Assembly (NCBI GenBank): GCA_051745935.1
Contig: JBNJEM010000411.1
Coordinates: forward strand, 1-7,196
Origin: JBNJEM01 sp051745935
Lineage (GTDB): Bacteria > Planctomycetota > Planctomycetia > Pirellulales > Pirellulaceae
Length of the DNA stretch: 7,196 nt
Direction: 5' to 3'
Shown here one piece after another: positions 1 through 5,709 of this stretch. The translations under genes and the position numbers were made by a program. Numbering within the stretch: the stretch's first letter is position 1; each line of letters opens with the position of its first letter. Below the pieces are notes generated by a model. That model saw only the letters and a program-made list of their open reading frames with translations, was not told the origin of the DNA and did not search any database.

Positions 1-2
1 AC

Positions 3-131
3 GCGGATGACCGCGTCGCAGGTTACGTCCTTCAACGGTTCATCGAGGCGCGTCCTGAAGCTGAACGCCCCCAGCTCGCTGAAGATGCGGCGGAGCGCGT
101 GTGCCGCGTTTCACTCCGACGTTTGGCGTAA
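3..131 (+). CDS. C-terminal end of an unidentified protein (partial)
   Basis: An open frame enters from the left edge and runs 42 codons to a TAA at 129-131. The translation begins ADDRVAGYVLQRFIEARPEA and is rich in Arg, Glu and Ala, with an amphipathic helical look. It is the most protein-like of the frames I read here. I do not recognise the family. No Shine-Dalgarno or start is visible because the 5' part lies outside the window. In GC-rich DNA a 42-codon frame can be accidental, so this is a tentative call. Confidence 0.35.
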   Translation, partial: ADDRVAGYVLQRFIEARPEAERPQLAEDAAERVCRVSLRRLA

Positions 132-346
132 CGGGTTGGTGCCCCGTGCAAGGTGTTGCTGACTCGAAGACGCTGACGGACACACGTCATTTTTTTGACC
201 GGGACGCCAGTCTCCCATCGCCGTGCGCGCTGCTCGTGATTTCCATCGCGCGTACTGCCTCACCCGTGCCCTCCCGGTCCATCCTCTCGCTCGCTGTCCG
301 CTCACCTTGCCGCCTCGTCGCCTGACATGGCGTCTTCCGGCGGCCA

Positions 347-667
347 TCATGCTCGGCAAATGCTTGGCAAGCTCGCAAACCCACGGCAAGCATCAGGCCA
401 AAAATCAGCATGTCTGCTTTCGGTCTTTCGGCCCTTCCGATACTGCGCGATGAGCTCTACGACGGTCACATCTGGACCCTGACCGTTGGGGGCCAGTCGT
501 CGGCCGCCCGCGATCCACTCTGCGATCAGACGGTCGTATTCCGCCAGGCTCGCACGGCTCTTCCAGGGTCCGAGATAATAATCGTGCCCGTCAATCGTAA
601 CGCGGGCTTGGCCAGAGGGGCGATGAAACCGGTACTGCGGGACATAATGGGCCGGGACGTTGGGCAT
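347..667 (-). pseudogene. Truncated tyrosine recombinase (integrase), N-terminal remnant
   Basis: The translated N-terminus (MPNVPAHYVPQYRFHRPSGQ, then the ARVTIDGHDYYLGPW and EYDRLIAEWIAGG motifs) matches, from memory, the N-terminal DNA-binding region of planctomycete site-specific integrases. I chose the ATG at 667 because an AGGAG (676-680) sits 8 bases upstream; a GTG at 676 would overlap that site. Recognisable similarity stops after about 80 residues (near YRKGRKTES). The frame then runs out at 347 without the catalytic domain, so the R-H-R-Y residues are absent. I found no continuation in the other minus-strand frames to the left. The gene is therefore probably a dead 5' fragment. It points away from tRNA-Val, whose 3' end lies 117 bases behind its start, the usual layout for a tRNA-targeting integrase. 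Confidence 0.6.
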
Positions 668-689
668 AGCGCGCACTCCTAAACACTGT

Positions 690-764
690 TGCGGGTATTT
701 ACCCGCATCACGCCGTGTTTTCGGTGCCGCACTGCCGACCGTCGGCAGGTGATAAGTGCTTATC
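690..764. repeat. Cluster of three palindromes between tRNA-Val and the integrase remnant
   Basis: Three perfect inverted repeats lie within 75 bases. The first has arms TGCGGGTA/TACCCGCA (690-697 and 700-707, 2-base centre). The second has arms CTGCCGAC/GTCGGCAG (732-739 and 741-748, 1-base centre). The third has arms GATAAG/CTTATC (751-756 and 759-764, 2-base centre). Such tiny centres suit protein-binding dyads better than RNA hairpins, although slightly shortened stems could still fold and end the tRNA transcript. No T-run follows them on the minus strand. Candidate roles are integrase or excisionase arm sites, attachment-site structure, or a tRNA terminator. Confidence 0.6.
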
Positions 765-784
765 TCGGCGAAACTTACAACGAG

Positions 785-858
785 TGGGCGACACGGGATT
801 CGAACCTGTGACCTCCGCCGTGTGAAGACGGCGCTCTAACCAACTGAGCTAGTCGCCC
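785..858 (-). tRNA. tRNA-Val (anticodon CAC)
   Basis: Read on the minus strand the sequence folds as a complete cloverleaf. The acceptor arm is GGGCGAC/GTCGCCC, the D stem GCTC/GAGC, the anticodon stem CCGTC/GGCGG with loop TTCACAC, and the T arm ACAGG-TTCGAAT-CCTGT. The discriminator base is A at 785, and the 3' CCA is not encoded. The anticodon CAC reads GUG valine codons. The 3' end faces the integrase remnant, so the gene is a plausible integration target. No second copy of its 3' end is visible in the window. Confidence 0.97.
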
Positions 859-905
859 GGAATCTGGAGAGGCCACCGCGCATGCGACGACCCTCCTGGG
901 GGAGC

Positions 906-940
906 TGGTCGGCCCGCTGATCATCCAACCAGGCCGACCA
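906..940 (-). repeat. Inverted repeat in the tRNA-Val leader
   Basis: Perfect 9-base arms TGGTCGGCC (906-914) and GGCCGACCA (932-940) flank a 17-base loop. The structure begins about where transcription from the predicted tRNA promoter would start, so it would be the first thing transcribed in the precursor. It has no T-run and does not look like a terminator for the gene ending at 1107. Confidence 0.55.
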
Positions 941-947
941 TCCGCTG

Positions 948-975
948 ATTATAGTTGCGGATCCAGAAACTTCAA
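948..975 (-). promoter_or_regulatory. Predicted sigma70-type promoter of tRNA-Val
   Basis: On the minus strand TTGAAG (970-975) and a perfect TATAAT (948-953) are separated by 16 bases. Transcription would start near 941 and reach the tRNA about 83 bases later. This is a consensus match only. Confidence 0.45.
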
Positions 976-1106
976 TCGGGGCGGCCGCGGCCCGAACTGG
1001 TTAAAACCCCGGAAATTGGGTGAGCTAGAAGAAATAGATTTGCGGCATTTGTTGCGCGTCCTCGTTTCAAGCACTGGACATCTCTCCAGCCACGCCGTGA
1101 CGATCA

Positions 1107-1391
1107 TCAGCGGTACTCCAGGTGCATTTCCTCTTCGGGTGTCTTGGTGCCGTAGTAACGGTCGTTGAAATTCTTGAGATCTTCGTAGTCGTCTTCGGGA
1201 GTGAGCAGCTTCTTGCCTTCGATGCCGAACGTCTTCGAGATGCGGAGCGTCTTGTGCGTAACCGTCCTGTATAGGCTCAGCAGATCGTTCAGTTCGTCCG
1301 GGGGCAGGAAGTTCCAATAGGCGACTTCGCCGCGAAGTTTCTTCTGGTCTGGATGATCGGCGATGATTTGTGCTTCGATGTCGGGATTCAT
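1107..1391 (-). CDS. Unknown small protein, possibly 5'-truncated
   Basis: The 94-residue frame from the ATG at 1391 begins MNPDIEAQIIADHPDQKKLR and ends in the acidic tail KTPEEEMHLEYR. It is charged and soluble-looking, with a predicted helical centre (PPDELNDLLSLYRTV) and a basic stretch (THKTLRISKTFGIEGKKLL) followed by DDYEDLKNFNDRYYG. The composition looks like a genuine protein, but I do not recognise the family. There is no good Shine-Dalgarno before 1391. The frame stays open upstream to 1436, but that stretch is antisense to the conserved start of the SUMF1 domain and so is not its own sequence. The natural 5' end may therefore have been lost at a junction between about 1391 and 1415. 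Confidence 0.55.
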   Translation of the reverse strand: MNPDIEAQIIADHPDQKKLRGEVAYWNFLPPDELNDLLSLYRTVTHKTLRISKTFGIEGKKLLTPEDDYEDLKNFNDRYYGTKTPEEEMHLEYR

Positions 1392-2238
1392 CCGGCGCCT
1401 GGGCCAGCCGGAGGAAATCACCAACTCCATTGGCATGACCTTGAAACTAATCCCGGCGGGTGAGTTTATGATGGGGTCGCCGGAGGATGAAGACGACCGC
1501 AGCAGTCCCGAAGGTCCTCAACATCGGATCCGGATCACCCAGCCGTTCTACCTGGGCGAGACGGAAGTGACGCAGGGTCAGTGGGAGGCGGTGATGGGGA
1601 GTCAGCCGTGGGTGAGTGGAAATGCCGAAGAGGGCAGTGATTACGCGGCGAGCCATATCAGTTGGGAGGATGCGGTGGCGTTCTGTGAGCGTTTGAGCGA
1701 GAAAGAGGGACGCACGTATCGCCTACCGACGGAGGCGGAGTGGGAGTATGCGTGTCGGTCGGGGACGAGCACGGCTTATTGTTTTGGAGACGATCCGTCG
1801 GAGCTGGGTGAGTACGCGTGGTTTCGAGATATATTTCACGCGGTTGGATTTTTCCGGGTGGAAAGCTGCCCGACGCAAGCCGTCCTCCCGTTGGTCGGAC
1901 TCGCGGCGGAGAAAGTCATCCGCGACCGGTATAATGCGTGGGACGTGGATGAAAAGTATGCCCACGAGGTGGGGCAAAAGAAATCGAACTCGTTTGGGTT
2001 GTACGACATGCACGGTAATGTGTGGGAGTGGTGCGCGGACTGGTACGACTCGGAGTATTATGGTGACTCACCGACCGAGGATCCGTCGGGCCCCACTTCG
2101 GGCTCGCTCCGGGTGGGCCGCGGTGGCAGCTGGCGCAGCACTGCCAGGTACTGCCAGTCGTCGAGCCGTAACAGGACCCCCCCGACGTACGGCGGCAACT
2201 TCCTGGGCTTTCGTGTGGCCCGAGGTCCGGTGGAGTGA
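1363..2238 (+). CDS. Formylglycine-generating-enzyme/SUMF1-like (FGE-sulfatase) domain protein
   Basis: Residues 19-288 (numbered from the ATG at 1363) carry the FGE-sulfatase domain: NSIGMTLKLIPAGEFMMGSP (21-40), FYLGETEVTQGQWEAVMG (62-79), YRLPTEAEWEYACRSGT (119-135), FGLYDMHGNVWEWCADW (211-227), RGGSWRSTARYCQSSSRNR (253-271) and LGFRVAR at the end. In true formylglycine-generating enzymes the region after RGGS holds two Cys ligands. Here only one Cys (264) is visible, so sulfatase maturation is unlikely and a generic SUMF1 role is more plausible. Residues about 155-190 look like an insertion relative to the usual EYAWF...NAWDVDEKYAH spacing. There is no signal peptide and no convincing Shine-Dalgarno at 1363, 1378 or 1435. 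The first codons lie antisense to the neighbouring unknown gene, so the 5' end may be truncated. Domain identity is sure; the start and functionality are not. Confidence 0.8.
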   Translation: MICASMSGFIRRLGQPEEITNSIGMTLKLIPAGEFMMGSPEDEDDRSSPEGPQHRIRITQPFYLGETEVTQGQWEAVMGSQPWVSGNAEEGSDYAASHISWEDAVAFCERLSEKEGRTYRLPTEAEWEYACRSGTSTAYCFGDDPSELGEYAWFRDIFHAVGFFRVESCPTQAVLPLVGLAAEKVIRDRYNAWDVDEKYAHEVGQKKSNSFGLYDMHGNVWEWCADWYDSEYYGDSPTEDPSGPTSGSLRVGRGGSWRSTARYCQSSSRNRTPPTYGGNFLGFRVARGPVE

Positions 2239-2289
2239 GAGCCGGCGAGAGGGGAGCGGAGGTTGGTCAAGGTTCGTTCCGGACGGATG

Positions 2290-2427
2290 AAGGTGCGTGG
2301 CACCTTTATTGTCGCAAAACACGCAAACTGGACATGAATGCGTCGTTATCCTGATGCAAACCTTCTTCGCGGAATAGTCTTTTGCCCTGACTGCCCAAAC
2401 CCCTGGGGCATCGGTGCCACGCACCTT
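2290..2427. repeat. REPIN-like element: two inverted REP hairpins
   Basis: The 15-base sequence AAGGTGCGTGGCACC (2290-2304) recurs as its exact reverse complement GGTGCCACGCACCTT at 2413-2427, enclosing 108 bases. Each end is itself a hairpin: AAGGTGC-GTG-GCACCTT on the left (7 bp, 2290-2306) and GGTGC-CAC-GCACC on the right (5 bp, 2413-2425). Paired inverted hairpins of this size are typical of REPINs mobilised by RAYT (Y1) transposases. No transposase is present in the window. The right end abuts the metallopeptidase fragment exactly where its similarity begins. Confidence 0.65.
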
Positions 2428-2580
2428 TCCCGTCTGATTCATGAGTTGGCACACCTGATCGAATCGAACCATACCTCTGAGTTCTGGAGCATCGTCAGCG
2501 ATCAGACACCTTCGATAGAACGTGCTCGGACGTGGCTTCGGGAGAACCGGCAAATCCTCGAAGAGGATATAATAGAACAA
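2428..2580 (+). pseudogene. C-terminal fragment of a YgjP/DUF45-type zinc metallopeptidase
   Basis: The frame reads RLIHELAHLIESNHTSEFW, then SIERARTWLRENRQILEED. HELAH (2440-2454) is the HExxH zinc site. The following NHTSEFW and the ERARTWL helix match, from memory, the conserved C-terminal block of the M48-like YgjP/DUF45 (SprT-like) family, often found beside type I restriction genes. The N-terminal two thirds of the family are missing. Upstream of 2428 the same frame passes through the REPIN-like element, which has no similarity to the family. Downstream the frame stays open to a stop at 2707-2709, but this tail looks non-homologous. A perfect TATAAT (2568-2573) is probably coincidental. 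The gene is almost certainly non-functional. Confidence 0.6.
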
Positions 2581-2774
2581 CGCATAGCCTTATGTATAAC
2601 GACCGGTTCCAGCGGACGGTCGGCAAAAATATCCCACTCCCTTTTTCGTCCACGAGCGGGGCTTGCGCCTCAAACCACTTGGCGGGGCCCGCACATCGTG
2701 GTAGCGTAACCTGTGCTATCCCGGCAAAAGGGATTTCTGTAGAAAAACAAGTTCGCAGAGGAAGACCCAAACAT

Positions 2775-2780
2775 AAGGAG
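2775..2780 (+). promoter_or_regulatory. Shine-Dalgarno of the 82-residue gene
   Basis: AAGGAG lies five bases before the ATG at 2786, a near-ideal ribosome-binding site. It supports this start and supports the gene as real. Confidence 0.8.
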
Positions 2781-2785
2781 ACAGT

Positions 2786-3034
2786 ATGCAGGTCAAGATC
2801 AAGTCGTTCGACGTGAATATGGATGTGAAGTCCAAGGGGATCGAATTTGAAGTGCGGAAGCCTGGCGGTTCCGCGCAGGTTGGCGACTGCTATCTCACGA
2901 TGACAGGTCTCATCTGGTGCGAGGGCAAGAAGGCCAAGACAAACGGGCTCAAGATTTCCTGGGACGAATTCCAGGAAATCATGAAATCTGCCGCCGCCAA
3001 GAAGGCTGCACTCGAGGCTGCCAAGCTGGCCTGA
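2786..3034 (+). CDS. Small conserved protein of unknown function (VKIKSFDV...GLIWC type)
   Basis: This is an 82-residue protein beginning MQVKIKSFDVNMDVKSKGIE, with a central GDCYLTMTGLIWCEGK block and a SWDEFQEIM helix. It has no signal peptide or membrane segment. From memory, short proteins of this pattern occur widely in planctomycetes and some proteobacteria with no assigned role; the alternating N-terminal half suggests a small beta-rich domain. The last ~15 residues are an Ala/Lys-rich helix (AAAKKAALEAAKLA), apparently longer than usual for the type. Length and start look intact, with a strong AAGGAG. It is the only clearly undamaged gene between the tRNA and the ATPase operon other than possibly its left neighbours, and it ends 19 bases from the convergent HerA-like fragment. 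Confidence 0.75.
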   Translation: MQVKIKSFDVNMDVKSKGIEFEVRKPGGSAQVGDCYLTMTGLIWCEGKKAKTNGLKISWDEFQEIMKSAAAKKAALEAAKLA

Positions 3035-3053
3035 CGGAGCACATCTGCGAACA

Positions 3054-3455
3054 TCACCTTGCACGGTACGCAGTAAGGCCGCGGACGCCCTCACTGCGCC
3101 TGTGAAGGTGGGCGTTATCCCCGGTGGGGTGGTTGGCCCGGAAGCGGGCGACAAACTCACCCCGATCATTCACCCTTAAGAGGACCGGATTTTCACATGT
3201 GGAGGCCTTCCCGAAAAAGACAACGTGTCTTTGCTCGAGGCTGGGAAGCACATGTGCGTAATCCGGCCCGAGGTAGTTCTCAAGGAACGCCATCCCGGTG
3301 TCGTCAAAAGTCCGAAAGGCGAGTACGGTATTACACTGATTCAAGATCGTCTTTGTGACGTTCGCAGTCCTTTGGGAGATCAACAGGCATCCCATTCCGT
3401 ACTTTCGGCCTTGCAGAATCGCTCGCTCTGCTATTCCGTCCTGAAGGGATCTCCA
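3054..3455 (-). pseudogene. C-terminal fragment of a HerA/DUF87-like ATPase
   Basis: The frame opens just after a TGA at 3456-3458 and reads SLQDGIAERAILQGRKYGMG, then CLLISQRTANVTKTILNQCN and TVLAFRTFDDTGMAFLENYLG, ending near FRANHPTG plus a short tail to the stop at 3054. The ILQGRKYG...LLISQR...NVTK.ILNQCNT pattern is the late RecA-core motif block of HerA/FtsK-type hexameric ATPases (DUF87), which pair with nucleases or SIR2 domains in DNA processing and phage defence. The Walker A and B parts of the ATPase are missing. No start codon or Shine-Dalgarno stands at the 5' end, which is fused to an unrelated fragment. It is therefore a remnant. The 3' end looks natural. Confidence 0.65.
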
Positions 3456-3759
3456 TCATAATTCTGCATGCCACCTCATGGTCAGTATAGGGGGCGAAAT
3501 CGATTGACGCACCACGGATATGGGCAACTTCATCGCAAACTTTATAGTGGAACGGTTTCCCGGTGAAGACGTCAATCGGCACTGGAAGCTCATCGATTGC
3601 GTGGAGAGAATCAGGAAATTGCCCCTGATGGTGATCGGCAAAGTGCCGGATGGCTTTTACGGTCCGTAGAGCGTCTATTCGGCGTGTTACCTCCCGTGCC
3701 CCAACGTATGCCAGAGAAGCATCGGGCAACCGCCTTGCATATAGAGGCGGATCCTCCAT
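3456..3759 (-). pseudogene. C-terminal fragment of a planctomycete-type protein of unknown function
   Basis: From the in-frame ATG at 3759 the translation contains RRIDALRTVKAIRHFADHHQ, then GQFPDSLHAIDELPVPIDVF and TGKPFHYKV, ending at about YTDHEVACRIMME. From memory this 'ALR.vEAiR..A..h.G.lP.sL..i..vPvP.D..TGkPF.Y' block is the C-terminal domain of many large planctomycete proteins of unknown role. Upstream of 3759 none of the three minus-strand frames shows a convincing continuation, so the N-terminal bulk is missing. At about 3456 this similarity ends and the HerA-like similarity begins in another frame. It is a decayed fragment. Confidence 0.55.
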
Positions 3760-3972
3760 TGCGTCAAGACGTCGGCACTGCGGCGGCTAACGGTGTTGAG
3801 CGCGCCTACGCTGGCCGCATACTGCGACTTGCATCTCTTGCATCGGATGTCGTTGAGAGGATCCTCGACGGGAGTGAGCCGGAAGGCATTAGTTTGGCGA
3901 AGCTCCGTGCGAACTTGCCTTTCTTGTGGACAAAGCAGGGAGGGAGTTGGCTCAGCTAGACAGCGGCAGGTA
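3760..3972. other. Unassigned stretch downstream of the ATPase operon
   Basis: Between the ATPase stop and the planctomycete-type fragment I find no convincing gene. One minus-strand frame is open throughout but its translation resembles nothing I know. No clear rho-independent terminator for the operon is visible. Confidence 0.5.
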
Positions 3973-5709
3973 CTAACCTCGCCGACGAGTGCGTCTTGCA
4001 CTGGCGTGTCGTTCACGAATGTCCTCAGGATCAAATCCATGTCTTTCCAATTCCCAAATAATTTCTGGCCTGTGCCTTGCACGAGTCTCAAACTCTGGAT
4101 TCATGAAAAGAACTTCTTCAAGGTCCGATTGTCGCCCGAGTTCTTGAGCGAGGCCAGCAGCGATTCCAATGACTCCCGGTGCCAAATCACGAGAGAAAAC
4201 TTCTTTGGCTAATTCGAATGCTGCCTGCTTGTCCCCCGCTTCTAGCTTGAGCTGTATTGCCACACTCGCGAGTTCGCCTCTAAGTCGGCTCGGTGGTATC
4301 GCCGCAACCAGTTTGGCCGCATCTTCGTTTCTGCCTAACTTCATTGCTGTACGCGCTGCAATTGCCGTTGCGTTACTTCGCACATCCGGGTCGTCGAACT
4401 CCTCGGATTCAAGACACGCATTTGCAATTTCAAAACTCCTTGCGTGCTCGTCTAAATCCTCTAGAAGGTCAGCAAGTCGCACCTTTTCAACGACTGTCAG
4501 TTGCCCCGTTGAGTAGGCACGCTCTGCAATTGATACCAAATGAGGAACGTCTACTGCGTTAGTCAGTCGACGATGCCGTTTTCGCAAAAAGCCTTGATGG
4601 ACGCTAACATCGTTATTGAGCAGGAACCGAGCGACTTGTAACTGAGCCTCTCGGTCACCTGGTACTAAATCCAAGAGACGGACACCAAAAAGTGACGCTT
4701 CATCCGAACGTCGCGTTAGTTCGAAGAATCGCATCGCACGACGGTAGACTTCAGGGTGCGGATACAATGTAACCAATTCCCGGATTTTTGCTTCAGCCTC
4801 CTTGCTTGGAAAAGGATTAGACAGAAGTCCCATCTCTGTGCGTTCAATCTCTTCACGAATGCTCTCTTGTGCAACTTCAACGTCCAGTCCTTGAAAAAGC
4901 TGAATGTAGTTCGCAGCAAGTGCCTCCTCTTTCTGAGTATCGAGCATCGCGACGAACTCCTCTCGCTCGAGCCCCGGACACGAAAACAAGAAGAACAGCC
5001 TTGTTTCGTCTACGTCAAACTTTCTGCAGCAAGCCGCTTTCAACTTGTCTACTCCACGAGAAGGCTTCGGTATGCGGCTAACGACTACCTTTGTCTCGAC
5101 TGGCTTGTTGAGCTTCTTCGCGATTTCGCTTTCACTAATCATCTTCGCAAGGTGCCGGGTCATCTTAACGCTTTCGCTCGCGAGCGATGAAAGGATGACG
5201 GTTTCGTCAGCGAGTTGCTGTGTACACAACCCACCGATTTCACTGAACCCCGTGCGGGAATCAACTACGAGTACATCTGGCGCGAGCTCTTCCTCTATTC
5301 GTTCCAAGAAGAGCTGAAAGAATGCAACACCACGTTCATCCGAGAACACCTTAGTCCAATTGAGTTCGTTAAGTTTCATGCAATAGTCTGCCCCCAAGTA
5401 GTCGCCCGCGGGAATAAGGCCGACCACGCAATCTTTGCGAGGCGAAGAGATTGGTACTTGGCAAAGGACTTCTACGATCGGTCCAGGTTCCGAACCATCT
5501 TGCTGGAACTTCAGGATGTAATCGATCAGACCAAGTTGTCCACTGGGGAGCTTGAACCCCGGAAACTTTGAGTCGACACCGGGGGCATCTAGATCAAAGT
5601 CCAAGATCACAACCTGGAGACCGAGCTTTGCCAAATAAACGGCGAAATTGGTCGCCGCCAGCGTCCTGCCAACCCCGCCTTTATACGAAAAGAAAGTGAT
5701 CGTTTTCAT
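3973..5709 (-). CDS. KGGVGR-type P-loop ATPase with alpha-helical repeat tail
   Basis: The 578-residue protein starts at the ATG at 5709, which overlaps the stop of the upstream gene as ATGA. An upstream in-frame start at 5772 lies deep in that gene and lacks support. Numbered from 5709, the ParA/MinD-like SIMIBI ATPase domain shows the deviant Walker A KGGVGRT (10-16), LDFDLDAPG (36-44, Walker A' region) and VLVVDSRTGFSEIGG (146-160, Walker B region). The 'SRTG..eiGG' extension is typical of the KGGVGR family. After about residue 330 the protein is almost wholly helical (e.g. EVYRRAMRFFELTRRSDEAS, then AAFELAKEVF), suggesting a TPR-like solenoid, with a basic end (ASARRTRRRG). There is no membrane segment and no nuclease, TIR or other effector domain. 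Family members act as NTP-dependent signalling or assembly switches. Its role with the two coupled genes is inference: regulating or sensing for the toxin pair. Confidence 0.85.
   Translation of the reverse strand: MKTITFFSYKGGVGRTLAATNFAVYLAKLGLQVVILDFDLDAPGVDSKFPGFKLPSGQLGLIDYILKFQQDGSEPGPIVEVLCQVPISSPRKDCVVGLIPAGDYLGADYCMKLNELNWTKVFSDERGVAFFQLFLERIEEELAPDVLVVDSRTGFSEIGGLCTQQLADETVILSSLASESVKMTRHLAKMISESEIAKKLNKPVETKVVVSRIPKPSRGVDKLKAACCRKFDVDETRLFFLFSCPGLEREEFVAMLDTQKEEALAANYIQLFQGLDVEVAQESIREEIERTEMGLLSNPFPSKEAEAKIRELVTLYPHPEVYRRAMRFFELTRRSDEASLFGVRLLDLVPGDREAQLQVARFLLNNDVSVHQGFLRKRHRRLTNAVDVPHLVSIAERAYSTGQLTVVEKVRLADLLEDLDEHARSFEIANACLESEEFDDPDVRSNATAIAARTAMKLGRNEDAAKLVAAIPPSRLRGELASVAIQLKLEAGDKQAAFELAKEVFSRDLAPGVIGIAAGLAQELGRQSDLEEVLFMNPEFETRARHRPEIIWELERHGFDPEDIRERHASARRTRRRG

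Noticed and set aside
1748..2290. Plus-strand frame of 180 codons inside the SUMF1 gene
   Set aside because: It is a frame-shifted reading of the SUMF1 domain with a strongly Arg-rich, artefactual composition.
2568..2573. Perfect TATAAT on the plus strand
   Set aside because: It lies in coding sequence of the metallopeptidase fragment (EDII) without a matching -35, and is too far from the 82-residue gene to assign.
3086..3114. Imperfect hairpin as terminator between the convergent genes
   Set aside because: The stem has a bulge, there is no T-run on either strand, and it lies within the HerA-like reading frame.
2495..3169. Long minus-strand frame of 224 codons
   Set aside because: It is antisense to the well-supported 82-residue gene and the metallopeptidase fragment, and its translation is Pro/Arg/Leu-rich without recognisable motifs.
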